14,050 nucleotides of DNA. It comes from VRUE01 sp036379955. Lineage in GTDB: Bacteria; Actinomycetota; Thermoleophilia; Solirubrobacterales; 70-9. This document shows positions 1-7,097 of this stretch, piece after piece (position 1 is the stretch's first letter; each line of letters starts with the position of its first letter). Location: assembly GCA_036379955.1 (NCBI GenBank), contig DASVFR010000013.1:1-14050 (forward strand). The letters run 5' to 3'. The position numbers and the translations under genes were made by a program. Under the pieces are notes generated by a model. It did no database searches, was not told where the DNA came from, and saw only the letters and a program-made list of their open reading frames with translations.

Positions 1-1576
1 GTTCGGCGTCGGTTCTAGAGATGCGCAGGTTGAAGGGGCTGAAGCGCCCGGCGGCGTTGTTGGTGGTGCCGGCGAGGAGGACCGGCTTGAAGGGGGGCAG
101 GCCGCCTTTGGGGCAGGCGCCGCCGTCGGGGCCGCGTTCGATCTGGAAGGAGGCGGTGGCTACGCTCGCTTCTGAGTCGTCTTTGACCGAGAAGGGAGTG
201 AGCTTGGCGGTGGTCTCGTACTGACCGCAGGCGCTCGGGGTGACCAGGGGTGCCCTGGCGCCTTCGCGCAGGTGGACCTTGAAGGAGGAGTAGGGCAGCG
301 GCGGCAGGCCTTCGAAGGTGGAGGTGATCTGGCCTGTGGCGGGGTCGAAGTCGACCCTGCCCGCCTGCTTGATCAGGACGCCGCGTTCGGGCGCCCTTGC
401 CACCAGGTAGATGGCGCCGAGGGTGCCGAATTCGTTCTCATAGGGAGCGGCGAGGTAGAGCGCGCCTTCGACCGGTTCTTCCAGCAGCGGGCTGTGGGCG
501 ATCATCGAGCCGATCTTCGATGCCTGCGGACAGCCCTGTCCCGGTTCGGTTTCGAGCTTCTCGGCTTCGTACTGTTCTTGCGAGCAGACCGCGATCCCTT
601 CGGCGAAGGAGGGGTTGACGCTCATGCCCTCGGGCAGGGCGATGACAGCTTTGCGCGGCTCGGTTTCGGCGATGTTGCCGGGGGCGAGCAGGCCCTGGTT
701 GGGCAGCTTGGTCTCGAAGTCCAGGCCCGAGGGGTTGGAGGCGAGCTTGCTGGTCGGCTGGGAGGCGATCTTGGGCGAGAAGGGGACTTCCCCGCAGGCG
801 CTCATCGGGGTCGGTTGCCCCGCCGCGTTCAGGAAGTGGCCTCCTTCTTTGGCGAAGACGTCCGGTGCCTGGCGCGAGGCGGCCTTGGCGAGGATCGCCG
901 GCGGCGCCTCGCAGGAAGCGGGCAGGGTGATGAAGGGCAGGAGTGGCGCTTCGGATTTGACTCCCCCCGCCTGGGTGGACCCCCGCTGGGGAGTGTGGCC
1001 TTCGTCGGCGGGCACGCCCCAGATCGTCTCGGTGACCGAGGCGACGGGGACCGGCAGGTTGGGAGCAGAGACGGTGAGGCCGTAGCCTTCCTCGGTGCGC
1101 ACCGCCGGGAACTGCAGGGAGATCAGCCCGCCGCCGGCGGAGAAGCCGAGCATGGCGGGGGAGCCCGGCGGGGGGGTGAGGTTGTAGAGGGCGCCCGATG
1201 CTTCGCCGATGCCCGGGACCACCGCGCGCACGAAGCCGACCTGGGTGCCGGGCGAGCATTTGGGCTTGCTGCTTCCGAAGAGGCGCTGCGGGCAACTCGG
1301 CACCGCCTGGGGGTTGCCGAAGAAGCCCGGTGGGAGGTCCACGAGGATGTTCCTGACTTCGCCGCCTTCGGGTTCGCCTTTTTCGTCGGTTTTCAGCTCG
1401 AAGTGCACGCTGAAGGAATAGGGATGGGACCCGGCCCTGGTCTCGGTAGTGCCGTCGCGTTTCAGCGCCCTCGCTTCGACGCTGCCGGGGACGAAGCCGA
1501 AGTCGGCCTTTGCAAGGGCAGGCAGAGCCAAGAGGACCAATAGGCCCATGAGGGCGATTGTCTTCGTGCGGATCAC
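1..1576 (-). CDS. Large exported protein of unknown function (3' part missing)
   Basis: Open for 525 codons from a GTG at 1576 to the left edge without a stop, so the C-terminus lies outside the window. The start is set by a strong Shine-Dalgarno (GGAGGTG, about 4 nt before the GTG) and by a GTGA overlap with the stop of the upstream gene. Residues 1-24 form a signal peptide (Arg and Lys, a hydrophobic stretch, then ALAKA), so the product should be exported. I recognise no catalytic domain. Two segments look related: residues 78-114 (LPPGFFGNP, then Cys95 and Cys107, then a VG) and residues 311-357 (LPEGMSVNP, then Cys331 and Cys349, then an IG). This suggests a duplicated cysteine-paired module, each copy followed by a beta-rich stretch with an ALYNL/ALYLA motif. 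Context suggests a cell-surface or matrix role together with its two upstream neighbours. Function unknown; reality of the gene is well supported by reading frame, ribosome binding site and signal peptide. Confidence 0.85.
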   Translation of the reverse strand, partial: MIRTKTIALMGLLVLLALPALAKADFGFVPGSVEARALKRDGTTETRAGSHPYSFSVHFELKTDEKGEPEGGEVRNILVDLPPGFFGNPQAVPSCPQRLFGSSKPKCSPGTQVGFVRAVVPGIGEASGALYNLTPPPGSPAMLGFSAGGGLISLQFPAVRTEEGYGLTVSAPNLPVPVASVTETIWGVPADEGHTPQRGSTQAGGVKSEAPLLPFITLPASCEAPPAILAKAASRQAPDVFAKEGGHFLNAAGQPTPMSACGEVPFSPKIASQPTSKLASNPSGLDFETKLPNQGLLAPGNIAETEPRKAVIALPEGMSVNPSFAEGIAVCSQEQYEAEKLETEPGQGCPQASKIGSMIAHSPLLEEPVEGALYLAAPYENEFGTLGAIYLVARAPERGVLIKQAGRVDFDPATGQITSTFEGLPPLPYSSFKVHLREGARAPLVTPSACGQYETTAKLTPFSVKDDSEASVATASFQIERGPDGGACPKGGLPPFKPVLLAGTTNNAAGRFSPFNLRISRTDAE

Positions 1577-4500
1577 TTCGCACCTCCGCGGTTGTGCCCG
1601 GCGGCTCGCCCATGGCTCTTTGTCTTGGCGTGATTCTTGGCGTGATGCTTTCGCTTCTTCTTGTGCTTGTGCTTTTTCTTGTGCTTGTCGGGCTTTCGCT
1701 CTTCGGCGTTGCCCGCGCCATTGAAGCTCGCAGAGGCCGGCGTCGGGTCGTTTGGAGCCGAAACCGGCGCCTGGCAAGCTTCGCCCTGGCATTCGCCTCT
1801 GGCTACTTCGCTTTCGGCGGGGATGCCGCCGCCTTCCCTGGCCACGTAGAGGTCGACCAACTCGTCGCTGTCCTTGGCCGAGAGCTTGTCCTGGGTGGTG
1901 AAGAAGACGCTGCCGCCGTCTTCGTCGATCGCGACGAAGTTGGAGTCGACCGCTTCGTGCCCGGCGGAGATCAACGAGACGCAGCCGCCTTCGCGTTCGC
2001 AGGAGCCAACTTCATCTGGCTCGTACTGGTAGACGTCTTCGACCCCTTCGTTGGTGTCGCCGGGCACCAGTGAGTCCTGGGTGTCGAAGTAGAGGCGCCC
2101 TTCGTCGGTCAGGTAGCGCGGTTGGGGCAGGGAGCCTTTGACGTTCAAGAGCAGGCGCAGGATCGAGCGCCCGAGGGGACGTTCGTCGCTCGGCTTGCAG
2201 GAGGGGCAAAGGAGGTCCCCTTTGGTCGAGTCGTAGAGGAAGACCTCGTTGCAGGGGCCCGGCAGGAATTCATCGGTGCCCGAGACGACCTTGCAGGGAC
2301 CAACGTTGTCATAGCCCGTGAGTTGCGCTCGGGAGAGGAAGGCGAGGAAGCGCCCGTCGGGGCTCGCCTCGGCCATACGCACCGAGGGCGCCGCCTCCCA
2401 AGCTGCTTTGTCTTCCGCCGGCAGAGTCGCCACGAAGGTGATCGTCCCTTCGTTCCACGCGTAGAGGTTGTCCTTGCCCGCTTCGGCGCTCGCTCCCTGC
2501 CCGTTCGGCGTTTCGTCGAGCACCGCGGTGTCGATGAAGTAGACGTGAGAGAGGTCTTCGCTTTGGCCGGCGATGCCGAGGAAGCCGCCTTTGCCCCCGG
2601 TCAGGTCGGTGCTCGCTTCGGCTTCGAGGTCATAGAGGACGCCGTCGGTGAGCAGGACCCTGGAGCCCTCGGCGGAGGCGGTGAGGAACTTGCCGGCGTG
2701 GTCGGGGATTTCGATCGTCCTCTCGCCGTCTTCGCGGAGGAAGACCTGGCCCGAGCCGTCGCTCCAGTAGGCCCGCGAGCCGTCGCTTGAGATCGCGTGC
2801 GCGACGACGCTGGAGAGAATGTTTTGGTTGCCGCTTTTGAGCAGCGTCCCCGAGCCGAACATCGCCCCGGGCGCGGTCGCCGCGTTGTCGGGCGCGACGT
2901 TGACCAGGCTCAGCTGGCCTTCGCGCCATTCGTAGAGGTTGTTCAGGTTTTCGCCGCCGTCGATCGCTTCGGGGGCAAGGGGCGTCTCTTCTGTGAGCGC
3001 GTCGTTTGCTTCGAAGAAGACCCGCGAGAGGTCCTCGGAGGCGCCGGCGTAGGTGGTGGCGAAGCTATTGCTGCCGGTGCCGCTCGTGCGGTTGAGCGGG
3101 AACCGGAAGTTGAGCGGGTCTTCTGAGACGAGCGGGGTCAGGGACGTCGGGGCTTCGCTCGGCTGCAGGTAGAGGTTGGTGAGGGCGGCCGGCGCCGCGG
3201 GGCTGAGCTCGGGGTCGGTCTGTTCGAGCAGGCCCTCGCTCAGGTCGGAGTTGAAGGCCTTGTAGCCCTTTTGGGCCTTGCTGATCATCAGGGGCGGGCT
3301 CAGGTTGGTGGACTGCCAGCCCGTGGCGGTGCGCCTGGCCAGGTACTGGTTTTCGATCGTCGCTCCTTCCCCGCCCGAGAAGTCGGAGCCCTCGTAGACC
3401 ACCGCTTCCCCGTCGGGGCTGCTCTGCATCGGGAAGTGCTGGTAGGGGCTCCCCGGCTTGCATTCGTTGAAGCTGCCGCAGCTGTTGACCCCGGGTTCGG
3501 CCGGGTAGACCTGGGCGCCGTGCTTCTGGACGGGTGAGACCATCTCGTAGGCGCGACCGTCGGGCAGCCCGCCGGCTTCGATCGGGAAGGTGCGAAAGCC
3601 CTGCGCGGCGCCCTGGCTTTCGCAGACTTTGGCCGGTTCCGCGCTCGAGCAGTGGCTGGTGGCGAGCGCCCGCCAGCGGTACTCGGTATCGGGCGAGAGG
3701 CCCGTGAGCGTGGCCCCTGCGCTGAGCGATTTGGAGCCCGCGCCGAGCGTCGCGCCGCCAGCCGGAACTTCGGTGGCCCCCGCGAAGCTTTTCCCCGCTT
3801 CCTCGTAGGCCGCCTCGCTCAGGTACTGGAAGGCGTAGCTGGTTTCCGAGCCTTCGGGGTTGATCGAGACGCTCAACTCCGCCGAGCTGCTGCTCACGTG
3901 CGAGATGGACTGCGCTTCGATTTTCGGCGTCAATTCGCGAACCGGAGCGAATATGTAGCCGAGAGCGCCGCGGTCGGGCTGGCCAGCTCCTTTGAAGGGA
4001 ACCGGACTTGGGGCTGCTCCATAGAGCATCCCCGGTTCGCGGCCGGCCTCGAACTGGCGCTCGGGGTCGAAGGCCAGCGCGTAGAGGTCGTTCCTTTCGG
4101 GCGCCACCGCGATCGCCGGCGGCACTTCGCTGAATTTCCCTTCTTTGCATGCGCTGAGCTGATGGACTTTCTTGTCCTTGTAGGTGTAGAAGAAGGGCTC
4201 GCCCGTGTCGGGATCGACGGTCATCGCCGAGATCCCGCCCACTTTCAGTTCGAAGCTGCATACGGGGGTTTTCCGGGACACCGAGGGTTCGTACTTCTGG
4301 ATGAAGGTTTCTTCCGCGACGTACAGGTTGCCCGCCGAGTCCACGACGGGGGTAGCCGGATACTTCCCTTCTCCGAAGAATCCCGCCCCGATGTCGTTTA
4401 CAGTTCCTGAGTAGATGTAATGTTCGTAGTCGCCCGGGCTCTGCGGCTCAAAGGTCATAAGTCGGTGGTAAAAGCCGTTGCGACTGTTGACGTCGAAGAC

Positions 4501-5178
4501 GTAGACGGTGCCATTGTCGTCGACCGCAATCCCCCCTGGGTACGGTGATTCATGTATCTTTTCTGGGCTCGACGCCGTGGTTTCGCCGAAATTGGCAAGT
4601 TCGCCAAACCGATCGAGCAGTTCCGTACCTTTTGGCGTGTAGACTCGGATAGCTTTCGCTCCCGCCGACAACAATTCGGTGCTCATCACATAGACGTTGC
4701 CGGTTGCTTGGTCGACTGCGATCCCGGCATTCGGGGGTCTCCCGTCCGGGCGCACCGGGCAAGGAGTGGCCCCTGGCGCCTCGGGACCACAGTGTTTATA
4801 GGGTTGTTCCGCACCTGATACTTCCCACGCTTCGCGGAATTCCAGTTTCGTGCCGTTCCCGCTGCTCACCGGCGTATAGCGGGCCACCTCGACCTGATCA
4901 CCTACGGTTCCCTTGTTTACCGCGTACACCGTCCCGGGTACTACTCCGCCGGCGCCGTTAGCGTTCACCGCCAGGCCTCCGACACCTCCAAGCTGCACTT
5001 CTTCGGCGAATTCGCCGGGTTCCGGGGGGGCGTTGACGCTGCCTCCGAAGGTACCAACCTGCTCGAAGGTCGTGGCATGGGCGGTAGGCGTGATGGCGAC
5101 GAAGACAAGGACGGCGGCGAACAGCGCCAGCAGCGCCCGAGCCGGTCGGTATCTGTAGTCCCTGGCCCTGTGTCCCAT
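1573..5178 (-). CDS. Exported NHL / FnIII-like / beta-propeller protein with Lys/His-rich tail
   Basis: 1201 residues. The ATG at 5178 is preceded by GAGAGGAAG and opens a signal peptide (residues 1-35, ending TAHA), so the protein is predicted to be exported. Residues about 40-400 contain NHL-type repeat motifs (for example GIAVDQATGNVYV and GIAVDDNGTVYVFD). Residues about 412-530 resemble a fibronectin type III domain (SAELSVSINPEG, then LSPDTEYRWRA). A block starting LPDGRAYEMVSP at about 535 is followed by at least six propeller-like blades of the pattern DLSRVFFEANDAL / DEGRLYFDTQDSL, several followed by NLYEW or NLYAW strands, to about 1130. The last 40 residues contain 14 Lys, 8 His and 3 Arg. 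NHL and propeller folds usually bind partners rather than catalyse reactions; the basic tail may bind anionic wall polymers (inference). The gene is probably co-transcribed with the genes on both sides and translationally coupled to the downstream one. The substrate or partner is unknown. Confidence 0.9.
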   Translation of the reverse strand: MGHRARDYRYRPARALLALFAAVLVFVAITPTAHATTFEQVGTFGGSVNAPPEPGEFAEEVQLGGVGGLAVNANGAGGVVPGTVYAVNKGTVGDQVEVARYTPVSSGNGTKLEFREAWEVSGAEQPYKHCGPEAPGATPCPVRPDGRPPNAGIAVDQATGNVYVMSTELLSAGAKAIRVYTPKGTELLDRFGELANFGETTASSPEKIHESPYPGGIAVDDNGTVYVFDVNSRNGFYHRLMTFEPQSPGDYEHYIYSGTVNDIGAGFFGEGKYPATPVVDSAGNLYVAEETFIQKYEPSVSRKTPVCSFELKVGGISAMTVDPDTGEPFFYTYKDKKVHQLSACKEGKFSEVPPAIAVAPERNDLYALAFDPERQFEAGREPGMLYGAAPSPVPFKGAGQPDRGALGYIFAPVRELTPKIEAQSISHVSSSSAELSVSINPEGSETSYAFQYLSEAAYEEAGKSFAGATEVPAGGATLGAGSKSLSAGATLTGLSPDTEYRWRALATSHCSSAEPAKVCESQGAAQGFRTFPIEAGGLPDGRAYEMVSPVQKHGAQVYPAEPGVNSCGSFNECKPGSPYQHFPMQSSPDGEAVVYEGSDFSGGEGATIENQYLARRTATGWQSTNLSPPLMISKAQKGYKAFNSDLSEGLLEQTDPELSPAAPAALTNLYLQPSEAPTSLTPLVSEDPLNFRFPLNRTSGTGSNSFATTYAGASEDLSRVFFEANDALTEETPLAPEAIDGGENLNNLYEWREGQLSLVNVAPDNAATAPGAMFGSGTLLKSGNQNILSSVVAHAISSDGSRAYWSDGSGQVFLREDGERTIEIPDHAGKFLTASAEGSRVLLTDGVLYDLEAEASTDLTGGKGGFLGIAGQSEDLSHVYFIDTAVLDETPNGQGASAEAGKDNLYAWNEGTITFVATLPAEDKAAWEAAPSVRMAEASPDGRFLAFLSRAQLTGYDNVGPCKVVSGTDEFLPGPCNEVFLYDSTKGDLLCPSCKPSDERPLGRSILRLLLNVKGSLPQPRYLTDEGRLYFDTQDSLVPGDTNEGVEDVYQYEPDEVGSCEREGGCVSLISAGHEAVDSNFVAIDEDGGSVFFTTQDKLSAKDSDELVDLYVAREGGGIPAESEVARGECQGEACQAPVSAPNDPTPASASFNGAGNAEERKPDKHKKKHKHKKKRKHHAKNHAKTKSHGRAAGHNRGGAK

Positions 5179-5225
5179 CGCTGCTTCCTCTCTCCCTGGT
5201 CTTTTGTGCTGCCCTGGAGCCCTCC

Positions 5226-5253
5226 GTCCCGGGCCCCTGATGTGGCCCGGGAC
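5226..5253 (-). terminator. Perfect 10-bp hairpin between two surface-protein genes
   Basis: GTCCCGGGCC (5226-5235) and GGCCCGGGAC (5244-5253) are exact inverted repeats around an 8-nt loop, in the 124-nt gap between the stop at 5303 and the start at 5178. No T-tract follows on either strand, so it is not a classical intrinsic terminator. It could be a partial terminator, an RNA-processing or stability element that sets different amounts of the two proteins, or a protein-binding site. The hairpin is certain; the role is not. Confidence 0.45.
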
Positions 5254-5302
5254 TTTGGCTTGCCGTTACTACTCACTGTTCACTGCATTGCTTCCTTGCT
5301 CG

Positions 5303-6541
5303 CTAGTCGAATTTGGCTTCCAGCGAGTGAGTTACGTTCATCGGCACCGAGCAGGTCAGGGCGTGGCCGGTGCAGGTTCCTGCTGCGAATATCCAGGTGA
5401 CTTTGCTGGTGCCTTTGCCCAGCGTGACCGTGACTGCGACTTCTTCGGAGGCGTAGAACGAGGCGCTCGCCGCCGTGCAGGTGAGGCCACAGTTGATGTT
5501 GGTTGGTTTGGTCTTGATAAAGCCCTGACCGCCACCGGTACCAGCCTTGGTGAGGCTCAGGAAGTTCTGAGTGTCAGGCGCGTAAACCTCTTCGATCGCG
5601 GAGTCCGAGTTGAACGTCGGGATCGTGCAGGTTTCGGCTTTGACGCCGTTACAGGAGGCCGCCGAGCCGGTGCCGCCTTTGAATTCCACGAAGTGGAAGT
5701 GTTTGGCCGGCTTGGCTTTGACCGTGAGGCTGCCTTCCTTGTAGAGGGCGGTGGAGGAGCCGCAGGCGTAGCCGCAGTTGATCCCTCCGGGAGAGGTGCC
5801 CATGATGCCCTGGCCGACCGTCTTCGAGCCTTCGAGGCGGAAAACTTTGTAGAATTTGATGCCTACCGTTTTCAGCGAGGAGCCCGCCGTGACCGTGCAC
5901 TGGCGCCCGTTCACTCCTCCTGGGTCGCAACCTTTCCAACTCTTGACCAGGTAGCCCGGAGCCGGCGAGGCGGTCAGGGTGTATTTGCCCGCGGTCAGCG
6001 AGGCGTCGCAGGATTCCGGCGCGGCGCCCGAGCAGATCAGGCCACCCGGGTTGGAGACAACCGTGCCCGAGCCTTCTTCGACGTCAAGTTTGATGTTTTC
6101 GGCGCAGTCCGGTTCGCCTTCGGGGCAGAAGATCGCTGCGACTTCAAGGTCTTCCTGTCCGATTTCACCGTTTACAAGACAATATTCGGGTTCCCCGGGA
6201 TAGGGGCATTGCGAGCCACTGAGCTTGTTTGGCAGTCCCTTCTGAATCGTCCAATCGGCGATTTCGGAGCCGGGAGCGGGGGTGGCGAGCAGCTCAATCC
6301 CGTAGGCATTCGAGGTGATTTCTTCCGGTTCGTTTTCGCAGACCCCACTGGTGCTCGTGCCGTTGTATTTGCATTCGATCGCCGGTTCGCCGGGTACGTA
6401 GGGTTCTTCTTCGACGCTCGTAACTTCGCCGCTGCCGGTGCCGAGGACGTTGAGGTTGAAGCTCGGCGCGGCGAATGCCGACGCGGCCGGCACCAGCATC
6501 AGCGCCGCCAGCGCGGCGAGCAAGATGGTCAGACGTCTCAC
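5303..6541 (-). CDS. Exported protein made of four cysteine-patterned beta repeats
   Basis: 412 residues from a GTG at 6541; AAGGAGAG lies about 7 nt upstream and supports the start. Residues 1-24 are a clear signal peptide (MRRLTILLAALAALM, then a small-residue cleavage site), so the product is secreted or surface-bound. The mature part is about four repeats (roughly 28-146, 149-231, 233-320, 327-412). Each begins with a strand followed by a G-x-G element (GTGSGEV, EGSGTVVS, GQGIMGTS, GGGQGFIK). Repeats 2 to 4 share a four-cysteine arrangement: C170/C178/C205/C215, C256/C260/C297/C305, C351/C355/C390/C397. Elements such as LTASPAPGYLVKSWKGC resemble the divergent InlB B-repeat / bacterial repeat type found in surface proteins. 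No catalytic motif is seen. It is first in a same-strand cluster with two further exported proteins, suggesting a joint extracellular role (inference). Confidence 0.88.
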   Translation of the reverse strand: MRRLTILLAALAALMLVPAASAFAAPSFNLNVLGTGSGEVTSVEEEPYVPGEPAIECKYNGTSTSGVCENEPEEITSNAYGIELLATPAPGSEIADWTIQKGLPNKLSGSQCPYPGEPEYCLVNGEIGQEDLEVAAIFCPEGEPDCAENIKLDVEEGSGTVVSNPGGLICSGAAPESCDASLTAGKYTLTASPAPGYLVKSWKGCDPGGVNGRQCTVTAGSSLKTVGIKFYKVFRLEGSKTVGQGIMGTSPGGINCGYACGSSTALYKEGSLTVKAKPAKHFHFVEFKGGTGSAASCNGVKAETCTIPTFNSDSAIEEVYAPDTQNFLSLTKAGTGGGQGFIKTKPTNINCGLTCTAASASFYASEEVAVTVTLGKGTSKVTWIFAAGTCTGHALTCSVPMNVTHSLEAKFD

Positions 6542-6666
6542 TTAACTCTCTCCTTGTTATTCGAGCCCCTGCCGGCCCGCTTCCGGCGGCCCTCGGCGAC
6601 TCGGTTTCCCTGTTGCTTCCCGACGGTCGCTCAGCTTTGAAACGTCCCGTACATGAAGCGGCCTCG

Positions 6667-6695
6667 ATTGAAACACGTTGCTGTCTAAGCGTCAA
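6667..6695 (-). promoter_or_regulatory. Candidate sigma70-type promoter of the surface-protein cluster
   Basis: On the minus strand TTGACG (6695-6690) is separated by exactly 17 nt from TTCAAT (6672-6667): 5 of 6 and 4 of 6 matches to TTGACA/TATAAT. A transcript would begin near 6660, leaving a leader of about 118 nt before the GTG at 6541. The spacing and position fit; nothing else in the upstream region looks better. Confidence 0.45.
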
Positions 6696-6699
6696 GGAA

Positions 6700-6969
6700 A
6701 AGGGCGTGCTCTCAGTCGACATGAGCGGGCGACAAATGCCCACGGGAACGGCTCAGGAATGGGAAACGAGCTTGGGTACCGACTCGGTATTCGATGTTGC
6801 GAAGGAACGCCCCCGTACGCCCACGCTGATCAGTTCCTTCGAATCGCTGAACGACGGCGGCGTTCGCGCAGGTCTCGGGTGCACTCGAGCCGGTCTTCCC
6901 AGATCGATTTGGAGATGCTCCGACCTACCCCCGCACCCGTCGAACGGCGCCGCTCGGAACACCGCGGAA
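6700..6969. other. Intergenic stretch with no recognisable feature
   Basis: Between the candidate promoter and tRNA-Glu I find no convincing gene. The open frames here have no ribosome binding site, no family resemblance and atypical composition for this genome. No repeat, tRNA or strong hairpin was seen. Confidence 0.5.
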
Positions 6970-7065
6970 TGCGCCCGGAGAGAATCGAACTCTCGACCTC
7001 CGGCTTGAAAGACCGGCGCTCTTTGGGGCTCGTTAAAACCCCGTTGACCACTGAGCTACGGGCGC
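6970..7065 (-). tRNA. tRNA-Glu (anticodon UUC) with a 24-nt D-loop insertion
   Basis: The minus strand folds as a tRNA. The 7-bp acceptor is GCGCCCG (7065-7059) with CGGGCGC (6977-6971), discriminator A at 6970. The D-stem is GCTC (7056-7053) with GAGC (7021-7018). The anticodon stem is CCGGT/GCCGG with loop CTTTCAA, anticodon TTC at 7009-7007. The variable region is AGGTC and the T-arm GAGAG-TTCGATT-CTCTC. No CCA is encoded. The D-loop is far too long: between AGTGGT (7052-7047) and the last A before the distal D-stem there are 24 extra bases (7046-7023). Removing them leaves a normal 72-nt tRNA including the discriminator. The GG of the D-loop and TTC of the T-loop, which normally pair, are intact. 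The gene begins 33 nt after the acyl-CoA dehydrogenase stop. It may be functional or a damaged copy. Confidence 0.85.
7025..7042 (-). other. Hairpin inside the tRNA-Glu D-loop insertion
   Basis: In the transcript, GGGGUUU (7042-7036) pairs with GAGCCCC (7031-7025) over 7 bp around a UAAC tetraloop; two of the pairs are G-U wobbles. The complementary DNA strand could pair only partly, because the wobbles become A-C mismatches, so the fold is specific to the tRNA strand. UAAC fits the UMAC tetraloop class, which adopts a GNRA-like fold. Confidence 0.6.
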
Positions 7066-7085
7066 TCTCACTTCCTGCGCCCGGA

Positions 7086-7091
7086 ATTATG
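7086..7091 (-). promoter_or_regulatory. Candidate -10 element of tRNA-Glu
   Basis: CATAAT on the minus strand lies 20 nt upstream of the tRNA 5' end, in the short gap after the acyl-CoA dehydrogenase stop. No convincing -35 was found, so the tRNA may also be read through from the gene upstream. Confidence 0.35.
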
Positions 7092-7097
7092 CCGAGG

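Noticed and set aside
272..1543. Long plus-strand open frame (423 codons)
   Set aside because: Antisense shadow of the minus-strand exported protein, which has a signal peptide, a ribosome binding site and sensible composition; the plus frame is Gly/Arg/Glu-rich low-complexity without a family.
438..1721. Minus-strand frame of 427 codons overlapping the cluster
   Set aside because: Out of frame with both real genes, extremely Arg/Pro-rich and spanning their junction; a GC-bias artefact.
5204..6640. Plus-strand frame of 478 codons
   Set aside because: Antisense to the four-repeat exported protein and spans its promoter-proximal and 3' regions; no recognisable domain.
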